Origin: CAKZNE01 sp002695025
Lineage (GTDB): Bacteria > Bacteroidota > Bacteroidia > Flavobacteriales > Schleiferiaceae
DNA: 64,000 bases
Reading direction: 5' to 3'
Assembly (NCBI GenBank): GCA_913043285.1
Contig: CAJWML010000008.1
Location: 1 to 64,000 of the forward strand
The notes under the pieces were generated by a model that had not been told where the DNA came from, ran no database searches, and saw nothing but the letters and a program-made list of their open reading frames with translations. Shown piece after piece: positions 40,458 through 49,652 of the stretch (positions are counted from its first letter, which is position 1; each line of letters opens with the position of its first letter). A program made the translations under genes and the position numbers.

Positions 40458-41312
40458 TTAAGATTGTAAAATATTGCATACTCCTTCAGCCTCTTCCATC
40501 ACCTTTCGTTTCCGGCTTTCTGATAACGCTAACTGGTCTAAGAAGCCCGGCTTATCGCAAAGCTGGCGGCAGAGCACTATTCCCTGGTCCAGCAATGCCT
40601 GTTTATCTTTTCCGGATAGTGTGGTAAGGCAGGTAATGGGATGTGCACCTGTTTCATCTATCCAATGCTTAAGGCTCTGGTTGTGCGGATAGTCCCAGCT
40701 CAGTAAGTATAAGTCCATGCATTTCCCATATTCAATGGCATCCGTGGTAAAACGGGTATTGGTAGCTACCCAGCCCTGGTGAAATTTATTACCATGGCCC
40801 TGTTTTTGGAGCCAGGCCGCTTCCACATCTTTGAACCGGGACTGTATATAAAGCGGGATTTTTACATCACAGCGCCTGCCCTGGTCGCTGTGAAACTTGC
40901 ACTCCACCATAAAATGCTTTTCAGCTTTTTGGGCTATTACATCCACTTCGTGCTGCACACAATTTCCCTGTACTATTTGTCCCGTTCGCGTTTCATACCC
41001 CTTAGCCTTTAGCAGTTCAGCCACATATAGCTCAAACGGAAAGCCGGTAGGGCCAAGCTGTAAAAGTGCCTTTTTGAGATTGTAGCGGGCAGCAGCCGGA
41101 CGTTCTTTTTTCCTCAGCAGCGCAAATGCTTTCTTGTAGATCTCTTTGGTGGAAATACCTTCATACAGGATTGGCAGCACCTGTTCCACCACTGCATCTA
41201 TCACTTTTTCCTTTGCACCGGAGCGCTGCAGGGACTGCCGCAGTTTTTCTACATCAAAAGGGGCCTTTTCACCGGAGTACTTCGTAACGTTTATTTCTCC
41301 TCTATTCTTCAT
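40458..41312 (-). CDS. ATP-cone domain fused to a restriction-endonuclease-like domain
   Basis: This 284-residue protein begins with an ATP-cone domain of about 90 residues (VTKYSGEKAPFDVEKLRQSL), the regulatory domain of ribonucleotide reductases that senses ATP/dATP. An Mrr/PD-(D/E)xK-like region follows (about residues 100-200): GFPFELYVAELLKAKGYE, then EVDVIAQKAEKHFMVECKFH, which carries the D...ExK pattern of a nuclease active site. The C-terminal part includes CLTTLSGKDKQALLDQG. The family is usually annotated as an ATP-cone domain protein and its activity is not known. It overlaps the lactate dehydrogenase gene by 11 bases. Confidence 0.82.
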   Translation of the reverse strand: MKNRGEINVTKYSGEKAPFDVEKLRQSLQRSGAKEKVIDAVVEQVLPILYEGISTKEIYKKAFALLRKKERPAAARYNLKKALLQLGPTGFPFELYVAELLKAKGYETRTGQIVQGNCVQHEVDVIAQKAEKHFMVECKFHSDQGRRCDVKIPLYIQSRFKDVEAAWLQKQGHGNKFHQGWVATNTRFTTDAIEYGKCMDLYLLSWDYPHNQSLKHWIDETGAHPITCLTTLSGKDKQALLDQGIVLCRQLCDKPGFLDQLALSESRKRKVMEEAEGVCNILQS

Positions 41313-42303
41313 CCAGAATTATTTCGTTTTTATTTTCCGTGGCTTTTTCAAAGCAGTCCAGGTTGTAAATGGTGGTTTCTGCAATATTCCTCAATGCCGT
41401 CTCAGTTAAAAAAGCCTGGTGGCTGGTGATGATTACGTTCTTAAAAGTCATAAGGCGTGCAATGGTATCGTCCTGCAAAATGTCTTCGGAGTGGTCTTCA
41501 AAAAATAAACCTTCCTCCTCCTCGTATACGTCCATTCCGAAATAACCGATGTGGCCGGTTTTCAATGCTGCAATTACAGCCTTAGTATCCACCAGGCCGC
41601 CCCGGCTGGTGTTGATGAGCATCACTCCCTTCTTCATCCTTTCAATTTTTTGTTGATTGATGAGATAGCGCGTACTTTCTGTAAGGGGTACGTGCAGGCT
41701 GATGATGTCGCTTTCGGCACAAAGCTTCTCGCAACCCACATATTCCAATCCGAATTTCTGTTGCAATTCCAGACTTGGCTCAATGTCGTGCGCCAGCACA
41801 CGGCAGCCAAAACCATCCAGAATGCGGACCAGTACGGCTCCTATCTTTCCTACCCCGATAATGCCCGCTGTTTTTCCGTTCAGGTCAAAACCGGTGAGGC
41901 CATCCAGCGAAAAGTTTAGTTCCATCACCCTGCGGTTGGCACGGATAAGTTTGCGGTTCAGGGCCAGGATGAGCGCGGTGGCGTGCTCGGCAATGGCATA
42001 GGGGGAGTAGGCTGGTACACGGGCCACTTTTATACCCAGTTCTTTGGCCTTCTTCAAATCCACATGGTTAAAGCCGGCCGATCGCAGCGCGATGTATCTT
42101 ACCCCTATTTCATTCAGTTTCATCAGCACCGGGGCCGAGGCATCGTCTCCTGCAAACAGGCATATCGCTTCACTGCCCTGTGCAAGGGATGCGGTCTCCT
42201 CGGTTAATCGCACATCCAGCCACTGGAATTCGTGCTTATCACCGTTGGCCGTTTCCAGGCTGGGTTTATCAAATTTATGGGTGCTGTAGTTGGTGGTTTT
42301 CAT
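41302..42303 (-). CDS. D-lactate dehydrogenase / 2-hydroxyacid dehydrogenase
   Basis: This 333-residue NAD-dependent enzyme belongs to the D-2-hydroxyacid dehydrogenase family, which includes LdhA. The nucleotide loop GVGKIGAVLVRIL lies near residue 150. The catalytic Arg region is NTSRGGLVDT near residue 234, and the catalytic His lies in ITSHQAFLT near residue 296. Length and the YSPYAIAEHATAL segment fit fermentative D-lactate dehydrogenase. It reduces pyruvate to D-lactate and regenerates NAD+ when oxygen is short. It overlaps the GT4 gene by four bases upstream and the ATP-cone gene by 11 bases downstream. Confidence 0.9.
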   Translation of the reverse strand: MKTTNYSTHKFDKPSLETANGDKHEFQWLDVRLTEETASLAQGSEAICLFAGDDASAPVLMKLNEIGVRYIALRSAGFNHVDLKKAKELGIKVARVPAYSPYAIAEHATALILALNRKLIRANRRVMELNFSLDGLTGFDLNGKTAGIIGVGKIGAVLVRILDGFGCRVLAHDIEPSLELQQKFGLEYVGCEKLCAESDIISLHVPLTESTRYLINQQKIERMKKGVMLINTSRGGLVDTKAVIAALKTGHIGYFGMDVYEEEEGLFFEDHSEDILQDDTIARLMTFKNVIITSHQAFLTETALRNIAETTIYNLDCFEKATENKNEIILDEE

Positions 42304-44564
42304 GATACGCTTATTGAGGGGGTGAAAATCGGTGTGTGTTTAGGTGTCACATTTTTGAGGTATTGCTCTGCTATCAGCCTGGCCATAAAATAGCACAGCC
42401 CCGATTCTGCGCCCTGATTGATGTTGACGTTGTTTTTCTCCAGCCCGTCATAACAGGCCCCGTTGGCCGGGTTGTACATAATCTGTTTCAGGTGATTGTT
42501 GCCCAGAAACCAACTGAAAGCCACTTTTAACTGGTCAGCAAATTTCTTTTTACGGGTTACCTGGTAAAATAAATCCAGTGAAAAAATGGTATAGGCCACT
42601 TCTATAGGCTGCTCACCGTGCAAGGAGCGCTTATTCCTTTTGTCAAACCAACCGTCATTTGAAATAACTTTTATCTGGCCCTTCATAAAATAATGGGAGA
42701 GTAGAAAATCAAAAGTGATTTCGGCAATCTCTTGATATTTTTTGTTTTTGGTGATAAGCCAGGCGTACATCAGCGCTTCTGGCAATATAGGGTTGGCATA
42801 GGTGAGGTAATCTTCAAACCACTCCCAGTTGTGCCAGGCAGTGATGTGGTAAATGCGCAGCAATTCATCGGCAAGTGATGTGGCTATCGCATCAAGTTGG
42901 ACATTAGGCTTTGCCTGCAGGTAATAATAAATGCCTTTTAAGGCAAAGCCGATGGCACGGGGCGAGGTAAATTGAATATCGGATTGTATGGCCCTTTTTA
43001 AACAATCTTCCGCTTGCCTGATCATTTCTTCCGGCAGGCCTTCTGTGTCGGCCAATAAATAGCCCAATGCCCAAATGGCCCTGCCATTGCTGTCTTCAAG
43101 ATTTACCTCCGCATTTTGAGGTGTGAAATGGCCGCCATAGTTCAGGTAGTTAAAAAACCCACCATCACTCTGCTGGCAATATTCTATGAAATTGAGGTAA
43201 ATGGCGGCCAGGCGCAGTGCTTTAGCTTTTCTATGCAAGCGGAAATACATCAGCATGGCCACCAGCGCTCGCGCATTATCATCCAAAGTATAACCGGAGG
43301 CAGGGTCTGGCTCACAAAATTGTGAAAACTGAAGCATACCAAAATCCGTGGTCATGTCCTCAATATGGTCGGTTTTTATAGGTGGTAGCTGAAATTCCAA
43401 CGGGCTGTCATACCTGAGGTATTCCTGAAAAATGTGGGAATACGCGATGGCCGCATTTTCCCAACTGTTGGCACGCATTTTAGAGAAAGCGTTCCGGCCC
43501 ATTTTTATCCCAAGCATTGGTTGAGACAGTAAGTTTATCAGTGCTTCGCTGATTTGCACGGGCTTATCAAAATCTTCCAGCAAAATACCGGTTGCAGGAT
43601 CGAGGCATTCCTTAGCGTGCGGTATGGGTGTGGAAATCACTGGGCTTCCACAGCTCATGGCATAGGCAAAAGTTCCGCTAACGGCCTGGTGCGGATCTTT
43701 GGATGAAAAAATATAGGCATCAGTCAAAGTGAGATACTCAAGCAATACAGGCAGTGGCAGGTATTCATTTATAAATTCTACCGATTTGGAAATGCCCAGT
43801 TCCTCTGCAAGTTCCTCCAGGTAATTACGGTATTTTTCACCTTCTTTTTTCACCACCTCGGGATGTGTTTTGCCTAAAATGAGATAAACCGTATCCGGGA
43901 AATGCCTTAACACTTCAGGCAAGGCACGCAGGGCGGTCTCCACATTTTTGTTCTCGCTCAGCAGCCCAAAGGTTGACAGTACCCTATTATGCCGGAAACC
44001 ATACCTGGCCTTTAGTTCCTGCTTCCTTTTCCAAAGCACTATATGGGTGCCGTGGGGAATCACACAAACCTTTTCAGGGTTTACCCGGTAATCTTCCTGA
44101 AGGATATCGGCTGATTTTTGGGTAAGCACAATCATTTTTTCACTAAGGTCTTCCAGGGCATTCACCAGTTTGAGGCGTTTTTCATCGGGCCGGGGGAGAA
44201 CGGTATGAAACACGCAGCAAGCCGGGATATTAAGCCTGAGCAGGAATGCCACCAGGTGGCTGCCATATTCACCACCGTACAGGCCAAACTCATGTTGAAT
44301 GCACACCATTCCTATATCGCTTCTTTCATTTAGTTTATCAGCCACTGAGAAGAACGAGTCCAGTTCCGGGGCATTTATCATATAGCTTACTTCGGGCGGG
44401 TAATCCCTGTCCAGGTTGCAGCCGTTTTCCAGGGCACAAACTTCTATTTCCAGGCTGGTCCCAAAGCTCTTGTGAATGGCCGAGACCAGGTCTCGCGAAA
44501 AAGTGGCTATGCCACACTCCCTGGGTGGGTAGGAGGTTATCATTAGTATTTTACGTTTTTCCAT
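42300..44564 (-). CDS. GT4 glycosyltransferase fused to an (alpha/alpha)6-like domain
   Basis: This 754-residue cytoplasmic protein has an N-terminal GT4 glycosyltransferase (about residues 1-390). It includes SYPPRECGIATFSRDL at the N terminus, IPHGTH, and the NDP-sugar-binding region with SSKDPHQAVSGTFAYAM. Residues 400-754 form a second, all-helical region that resembles an alpha/alpha toroid of glycosidases (DDNARALVAMLMY, DSNGRAIWALGYLL). The next two genes encode a GH130 enzyme and a mannose-type cupin, so a mannose-containing glycan is the likely substrate. Both functions are inference from family and context. Confidence 0.85.
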   Translation of the reverse strand: MEKRKILMITSYPPRECGIATFSRDLVSAIHKSFGTSLEIEVCALENGCNLDRDYPPEVSYMINAPELDSFFSVADKLNERSDIGMVCIQHEFGLYGGEYGSHLVAFLLRLNIPACCVFHTVLPRPDEKRLKLVNALEDLSEKMIVLTQKSADILQEDYRVNPEKVCVIPHGTHIVLWKRKQELKARYGFRHNRVLSTFGLLSENKNVETALRALPEVLRHFPDTVYLILGKTHPEVVKKEGEKYRNYLEELAEELGISKSVEFINEYLPLPVLLEYLTLTDAYIFSSKDPHQAVSGTFAYAMSCGSPVISTPIPHAKECLDPATGILLEDFDKPVQISEALINLLSQPMLGIKMGRNAFSKMRANSWENAAIAYSHIFQEYLRYDSPLEFQLPPIKTDHIEDMTTDFGMLQFSQFCEPDPASGYTLDDNARALVAMLMYFRLHRKAKALRLAAIYLNFIEYCQQSDGGFFNYLNYGGHFTPQNAEVNLEDSNGRAIWALGYLLADTEGLPEEMIRQAEDCLKRAIQSDIQFTSPRAIGFALKGIYYYLQAKPNVQLDAIATSLADELLRIYHITAWHNWEWFEDYLTYANPILPEALMYAWLITKNKKYQEIAEITFDFLLSHYFMKGQIKVISNDGWFDKRNKRSLHGEQPIEVAYTIFSLDLFYQVTRKKKFADQLKVAFSWFLGNNHLKQIMYNPANGACYDGLEKNNVNINQGAESGLCYFMARLIAEQYLKNVTPKHTPIFTPSISVS

Positions 44565-45621
44565 GGGTCACATTTTTTTTCAGTTCACTTAATAGTTGGC
44601 TCATACTTACACGGGCCACGGCAATATGCTTATCTGCGGCCCCGTAATAGATGTAGAGGTCATCACCAAAGAGAGCAGAGCCTGTTGGGAAGACTACGTG
44701 GTTTACCACGCCCTCTTTTTCCCATTTTTGTGAAGGGCTAAAAAGCGGGTAGGGAAGGCGGCCAATTACTTTAGCAGGGTTTTCCAAATCCAGCAGGGCT
44801 GCTGCAGCGTGGTAGGTTTTCCCAATATGGGTTTCGCATACCCCGTGATATATTATCAGCCATCCCTCCTCGGTTTCTATCGGTGGACCACCCGCACCGA
44901 TGTAGTTCACTTCAAAATCATAAAGCGGATCGAGCAGAATGTATTCCGTAAGGTTTTTTATATGGTCCTCCCAGAATGCCTTGGTAAGGTCTTCCCATTT
45001 TTCGAATTGCACTATCTGTATGCCCGGCCAGATGCGGTGCAACATCACAAACTTCCCGTTCACCTTTCGGGGGAAAAGCACAATGTCCTTATCCCTGAGC
45101 AAGCGGTTCTTTTCATCAACCAGGCCTATCTGGGCAAACAGGTTATAGTAATGATAGTACTTGGGGTTTAGCTTTTCACGGATGCAATGCTCCAGGTGAA
45201 ATTTGTATTCCTGATAGTTAACAGGTGGGGTTATTATTCCCTTTTTGTCAAAATGTACCAGGTCTTTGGAGGTGGCCAATGCCCCCATGGCATTTATTCC
45301 ATCGTAAGCGGTATAGGTTAGGTAGTAGATGTCTTCTATTTTTACGATGCGGGCATCCTCCACTCCGTGCTTTTCATAGTCGTGCTCCCGTGCAATCAGC
45401 GGTTCAGATTTTCGCTCCACTAATTTCAATGGCCCTTCGGTTTTCGCATACCCAATGGTGGAAAAGTTTCCATCCTCTACCGCCCGGTAGAAAATATGAA
45501 CCACTTCCCCTTCCTGATAAACACCCGGGTTGAGCACCCCGTTGTTTTCAAAGTTATTTTCCGTTGGGCTTAGGATAATCCCTAATCTTTCTACTGTTAT
45601 CATATCATTAATTCTTACCAT
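44551..45621 (-). CDS. GH130-family glycosidase/phosphorylase
   Basis: This 356-residue soluble enzyme has a five-bladed beta-propeller typical of GH130 (GVLNPGVYQEGEVVHIFYR, then HGVEDARIVKIEDIYYLTY, and the catalytic-region GAGGPPIETEEGWLIIYHG). GH130 enzymes phosphorolyse or hydrolyse beta-mannosides. Database entries for this type often carry the misleading name pesticidal protein Cry7Aa. I kept the ATG at 45619-45621, which overlaps the cupin stop (TAATG) and has AGGA upstream. An ATG at 45603 is an alternative. It overlaps the GT4 gene by 14 bases, so the synthesis and breakdown enzymes are coupled. Confidence 0.88.
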   Translation of the reverse strand: MVRINDMITVERLGIILSPTENNFENNGVLNPGVYQEGEVVHIFYRAVEDGNFSTIGYAKTEGPLKLVERKSEPLIAREHDYEKHGVEDARIVKIEDIYYLTYTAYDGINAMGALATSKDLVHFDKKGIITPPVNYQEYKFHLEHCIREKLNPKYYHYYNLFAQIGLVDEKNRLLRDKDIVLFPRKVNGKFVMLHRIWPGIQIVQFEKWEDLTKAFWEDHIKNLTEYILLDPLYDFEVNYIGAGGPPIETEEGWLIIYHGVCETHIGKTYHAAAALLDLENPAKVIGRLPYPLFSPSQKWEKEGVVNHVVFPTGSALFGDDLYIYYGAADKHIAVARVSMSQLLSELKKNVTHGKT

Positions 45622-45962
45622 TATTTCCTGTTGTATTTATCCGATAAGCGGACAATATCACCTTCATCAAAATTGCCAAAGGCTATTTCAAGGATGCTTA
45701 CCGAAGTATTGGAAGTTTTTATTTGATGCACCGTTTCTTTTGGGATAAAAAACTCGTCCCCTTTTTGGCCAACTTTTGTTTTGTCGCCAATGACGAAATT
45801 TCCCGTTCCGTCCAGTACTCTCCAGAATTCTTCCCTGTTGTGGTGAAACTGAAGGCTTAGCTCTTCGTTTGGGTTTACCGTAAGTATTTTTACGGTGCTT
45901 ATCTCATTCTGGGTAAAGCGTTCAAAGTTTCCCCAAGGCCTTTCTTCTCTATATTTTTTCAT
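45621..45962 (-). CDS. cupin protein like the phosphomannose isomerase type II C-terminal domain
   Basis: This 113-residue protein is a single cupin barrel. It has REERPWGNFERF near the start, then LSLQFHHNREEFWRVLDGTG and KVGQKGDEFFIPKETVHQI. These match the C-terminal domain of type II mannose-6-phosphate isomerase/GDP-mannose pyrophosphorylase. The conserved His and Glu residues form a metal site. A standalone copy probably isomerises a sugar phosphate or supports mannose activation for the neighbouring GT4 enzyme, as inference. It overlaps the GH130 gene by one base. Confidence 0.88.
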   Translation of the reverse strand: MKKYREERPWGNFERFTQNEISTVKILTVNPNEELSLQFHHNREEFWRVLDGTGNFVIGDKTKVGQKGDEFFIPKETVHQIKTSNTSVSILEIAFGNFDEGDIVRLSDKYNRK

Positions 45963-45992
45963 CTCTTTTGGTTTTACATTGATAATTTTAAT

Positions 45993-47147
45993 TCAACAAT
46001 TCGTTTCTATTTCCGCATAGTCATGCTTACCATGCTTGCACCACACGCATGAGCAGTTTTCATGCATACACTGCTTATCCTGCAACCGGGGCCGGAACCA
46101 TAGTTTTGCAAAGGGCAGTAGGCTTCTCTTCATAATTCCACTAAGGCGGTGCCTTTTTTGGAACAGTGGTAAAATATCTTCACTCCCTGCCAACGTTTTT
46201 AGTACCGCTTTATAACCACTATTGCCAAGGCGGGCAAACATCCACCGGTTTATCAGCGATGCTTCCATTTGCGGTTTGATGTGCGTTTTACACAAATCAG
46301 CATAAGAGATATTCTCTATGATCCCTCGTGCCGCCAAATAACCGGACTGCATTGCATAGCGCATTCCGAAGCCCCACAGGGCATCCTGAAAGCCGGCATT
46401 TTCACCTACGTAATGGATGCGGTTGTCTTTGGTAAGGTTTGTATTGAAAAAGAAATTGACATACCCTCCAAAATTTTTGGGATTGACAATGTCAATATCC
46501 ACTGTTTCGTGCAAGCGTTTTAGGGCCCGATCAAAACATTCTTGCGCATTGGGAAAAGACTTGAACAAACAAGTTGCAAATGTGGCCCTGCCTTCATTTA
46601 CCAAAAGGTAAGCATAGCCTTTGGGGGCAATGTCATCATCTAAAAACCCGGCATAATAATTTTTATGGGCCGTATCGAAAGTGATGCCTTTTGCTATGGC
46701 ATCGGCTGCTTTGGGGCCTGTGGCAACAATCACTTTACCATCTGGAACCTTTGTCAAGTGAGATTTCCATTCTATATGAACGCCTGCTTCCAACGCCTGT
46801 CTTTTCAACCCCTGGTCAAGCGACCATTCGTTGGTGCCGCGTTCAACAAGGTAAAAAAGCGGACGCGAGGTTTGAACATGGTATTTTTTTGCCGAAGCAT
46901 CAAAATAATCTCCATTGCTATAAGGGGCAAAGCGGAAATTTATTAATACTCCGATTGATTCCAGAAAATCACGGACATCTTCGGTTGAAGACCAATTATC
47001 AATACCTTGAAAATCACCATTGAAGCGGGTACCTACATTTTCTTTCATTTCATGTACTGTAACTTCATAGTTATTTTTTGCAAGGTTGATTGCTGCCACT
47101 AAACCGGCAGGACCTGCACCGATGATATGGACTGTTTCGGTATTCAT
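45993..47147 (-). CDS. FAD-dependent oxidoreductase with Cys-rich tail
   Basis: This 384-residue flavoprotein has an N-terminal dinucleotide motif HIIGAGPAGLVAA and resembles the geranylgeranyl reductase/hydroxylase group. A segment near residue 270, GENAGFQDALWGFGMRYAM, matches the conserved second FAD contact. The C terminus after residue 355 is unusual and Cys-rich: CMHENCSCVWCKHGKHDY, with a final Cys. That cluster could hold an Fe-S or zinc site. The gene lies between the cupin gene (30 bases) and PEP synthase (60 bases). The substrate is unknown. Confidence 0.82.
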   Translation of the reverse strand: MNTETVHIIGAGPAGLVAAINLAKNNYEVTVHEMKENVGTRFNGDFQGIDNWSSTEDVRDFLESIGVLINFRFAPYSNGDYFDASAKKYHVQTSRPLFYLVERGTNEWSLDQGLKRQALEAGVHIEWKSHLTKVPDGKVIVATGPKAADAIAKGITFDTAHKNYYAGFLDDDIAPKGYAYLLVNEGRATFATCLFKSFPNAQECFDRALKRLHETVDIDIVNPKNFGGYVNFFFNTNLTKDNRIHYVGENAGFQDALWGFGMRYAMQSGYLAARGIIENISYADLCKTHIKPQMEASLINRWMFARLGNSGYKAVLKTLAGSEDILPLFQKRHRLSGIMKRSLLPFAKLWFRPRLQDKQCMHENCSCVWCKHGKHDYAEIETNC

Positions 47148-47207
47148 TGGTCCTTTTGTTTCACATTTCTTTTTTTCATTGTTGTTGTTTTTCCATGATT
47201 TGATTGT

Positions 47208-49616
47208 TTAGTGGTTTTTTAATTTACTTTCTGCTTTTGAAATATTCTCGATGCCTCTTATTAAAGCATCCGGATTGAACGAGATACTGTCAATTCCACA
47301 CTCTACCAAAAATTTGGCGTACTCTGGGTAGTCACTTGGTGCCTGGCCACATAAGCCGATCTTAACACCATTTTTCCTTGCCTTCGTAATAGACATTTCA
47401 ATGAGGTCCATCACGGCAGGGTCAAATGGGCTGAAGATTTCACTCAGCAACTCCGAATCACGGTCTGCTCCCAGAGTGAGTTGGGTCAGGTCATTGGAAC
47501 CGATGGAAAAACCGTCAAAATGTTTTGCAAAGTCATCTGCCCGCACTGCGTTGCTTGGGATTTCCACCATCATGTACAGCTCCAATTTGTTCGCGCCTCT
47601 TTTCAAGCCGTTACGCTCCATGAGTTTGACCACCTTCTGAGCTTCATCCACCGTGCGGCAGAATGGTATCATCAGCTTCACGTTGGCAAAGCCCATGTCT
47701 TCGCGCACCATTTTCATGGCTTTACATTCCATCTCAAACCCTTCTTCATAGAGCGGATGATAATAACGGGAAGCCCCCCGGAAACCGATCATGGGATTTT
47801 CTTCATGCGGTTCAAATAATTTCCCACCGATGAGGTTGGCGTATTCATTGGATTTGAAATCGCTCATCCTCACAATCACGTCTTTGGGATGGAAAGCCGC
47901 AGCGATAATAGCGGTAGCCTCTGCCAGCTTATGGATGAAATAATCCTGTTTATTAGGATAATGGAGCGTCAGCTCTTCTATCTGCTGCCGGGTCTTCAAA
48001 TCGGTTACCTTTTCATAATGACGCAAGGCCATCGGGTGGATACGGATCACGTTGCTGATAATAAATTCCATCCGCATAAGTCCGACACCATTGTTGGGAA
48101 GCGCTGAGTATTTAAATGCTTGGTCCGGATGCCCGAGTATCAGCTTGACATCCGTCTTTGGCATTTTAATATTGCTGATGTCAATCTCCTTTTCTTCCCA
48201 TTCTGCCTTGCCATCGTAAACAAAGCCTGTGTCTCCTTCAGCCGTTGAGACGGTTATGATCTGGCCGTCTTTTATCACCCGCGTAGCATCCCCCGTGCCT
48301 ACAATAGCGGTAGCGCCCACTTCCCGTGCAACGATAGCTGCATGGGATGTCCTGCCGCCCTGATCGGTAATAATCGCGGCAGCTTTTTTCAAAATAGGAT
48401 CCCAATCGGGGTCGGTCCTTCTTGTGACCAGAATTTCACCCTGCTTCAGCTTGTCGCTCTCGGCTGGAGTCTTGAGCAGCCTCACCTTTCCTGAAACGAT
48501 GCTGTTCCCAAGTCCGATTCCCCGGCAGATCAGCTTTCCTTTCTCTTTGATTTTGTATTCTTTGAATGACGCCTTTTTGCTCTTTTGACTATGCACCGTT
48601 TCAGGTCTTGCCTGCACTATAAACAACTCCCCGTTGATACCGTCTTTCGCCCATTCAATATCCATGTGGCGGTCATAATGCTGCTGAATGACAGTCGCCC
48701 ATTGTGCTAACTTGATCACCTCCTTATCATCCAAAATAAATTTTTGCTGCTGGCTCACGGATGTGTTCATGTTGATGATGGCGTCTTCGGGCTTCACGAT
48801 TTCATTCACTGTCCTTTCCGAATAGATCATCGTTTGGGCTTTGCTGCCCAGCTTCCGTGAAATAATAGGTTGCTTCACTTTTCCGATAAAGGGCTTGAAT
48901 ACCAAAAATTCATCGGTGTTTACATTTCCCTGCACCACATTTTCGCCCAAGCCCCAGGCCCCTGCGACCAGTGCCACTTGCTCAAAGCCCGTATCGGGGT
49001 CAAGCGAGAACATCACGCCTGAGCAGGCTTTATCCGAACGCACCATCAATTGCACACCTACCGAGAGGGCAACTTTTGTATGGTCAAAGCCATTATCATT
49101 GCGGTATTTAATAGCTCTGTCCGTAAACAGAGAAGCGTAGCAACGAAGACATGCTTTCAGCAAATTTTCAATACCCCTGACGTTCAGATAGGTTTCCTGC
49201 TGACCCGCAAAGCTGGCATTGGGAAGGTCTTCGGCAGTAGCACTGCTGCGCGTGGCAAACGAAACCTCATTGCCGTACTTCTTTGTTAAATACTTGTGTC
49301 CTTCTGCGATCTTTTCTTGAAGCGCATCTGGGAGGGCGCCCGTCATAATCAGCTCACGGCAGGCTTTCCCTACATCACCAAGGTTTGAAAATTCAATGGT
49401 ATCCAGTTTGGAGAGAATTTGTTTCAGCTTCTTCCGGAAATCATTATGATCCAGGAACGCCCAGTAAGCGTCAGCCGTCAGCGCGAAGCCGTCCGGCACG
49501 GAAATACCTTTGCTGGAAAGGTTGCTGAACATTTCTCCTAATGAAGCATTTTTCCCACCTACCTGCGGGAGGTCATTGATTCCGATTTCCTTGAAGTATT
49601 TGATGTATGTTTTCAT
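47208..49616 (-). CDS. ppsA: phosphoenolpyruvate synthase
   Basis: This 802-residue enzyme converts pyruvate, ATP and water to PEP, AMP and phosphate, and is reversible in some organisms. An N-terminal ATP-grasp domain (VGGKNASLGEMF at the start) is followed by a swivelling domain with the phosphorylated His in GGRTSHAAIVAREVG near residue 425. A C-terminal TIM barrel ends with the catalytic Cys in GLCGQAPSDYP near residue 757. Length is normal for PpsA. It follows pyruvate:ferredoxin oxidoreductase by 36 bases, so both pyruvate-handling enzymes are probably co-expressed. Confidence 0.95.
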   Translation of the reverse strand: MKTYIKYFKEIGINDLPQVGGKNASLGEMFSNLSSKGISVPDGFALTADAYWAFLDHNDFRKKLKQILSKLDTIEFSNLGDVGKACRELIMTGALPDALQEKIAEGHKYLTKKYGNEVSFATRSSATAEDLPNASFAGQQETYLNVRGIENLLKACLRCYASLFTDRAIKYRNDNGFDHTKVALSVGVQLMVRSDKACSGVMFSLDPDTGFEQVALVAGAWGLGENVVQGNVNTDEFLVFKPFIGKVKQPIISRKLGSKAQTMIYSERTVNEIVKPEDAIINMNTSVSQQQKFILDDKEVIKLAQWATVIQQHYDRHMDIEWAKDGINGELFIVQARPETVHSQKSKKASFKEYKIKEKGKLICRGIGLGNSIVSGKVRLLKTPAESDKLKQGEILVTRRTDPDWDPILKKAAAIITDQGGRTSHAAIVAREVGATAIVGTGDATRVIKDGQIITVSTAEGDTGFVYDGKAEWEEKEIDISNIKMPKTDVKLILGHPDQAFKYSALPNNGVGLMRMEFIISNVIRIHPMALRHYEKVTDLKTRQQIEELTLHYPNKQDYFIHKLAEATAIIAAAFHPKDVIVRMSDFKSNEYANLIGGKLFEPHEENPMIGFRGASRYYHPLYEEGFEMECKAMKMVREDMGFANVKLMIPFCRTVDEAQKVVKLMERNGLKRGANKLELYMMVEIPSNAVRADDFAKHFDGFSIGSNDLTQLTLGADRDSELLSEIFSPFDPAVMDLIEMSITKARKNGVKIGLCGQAPSDYPEYAKFLVECGIDSISFNPDALIRGIENISKAESKLKNH

Positions 49617-49652
49617 GTTGTTTGGTTTTTTGATAAAACTTTTCTTTTTATG

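Noticed and set aside
44551..45621. Pesticidal crystal protein name
   Set aside because: The sequence is a GH130 propeller. The toxin label is a known misannotation.
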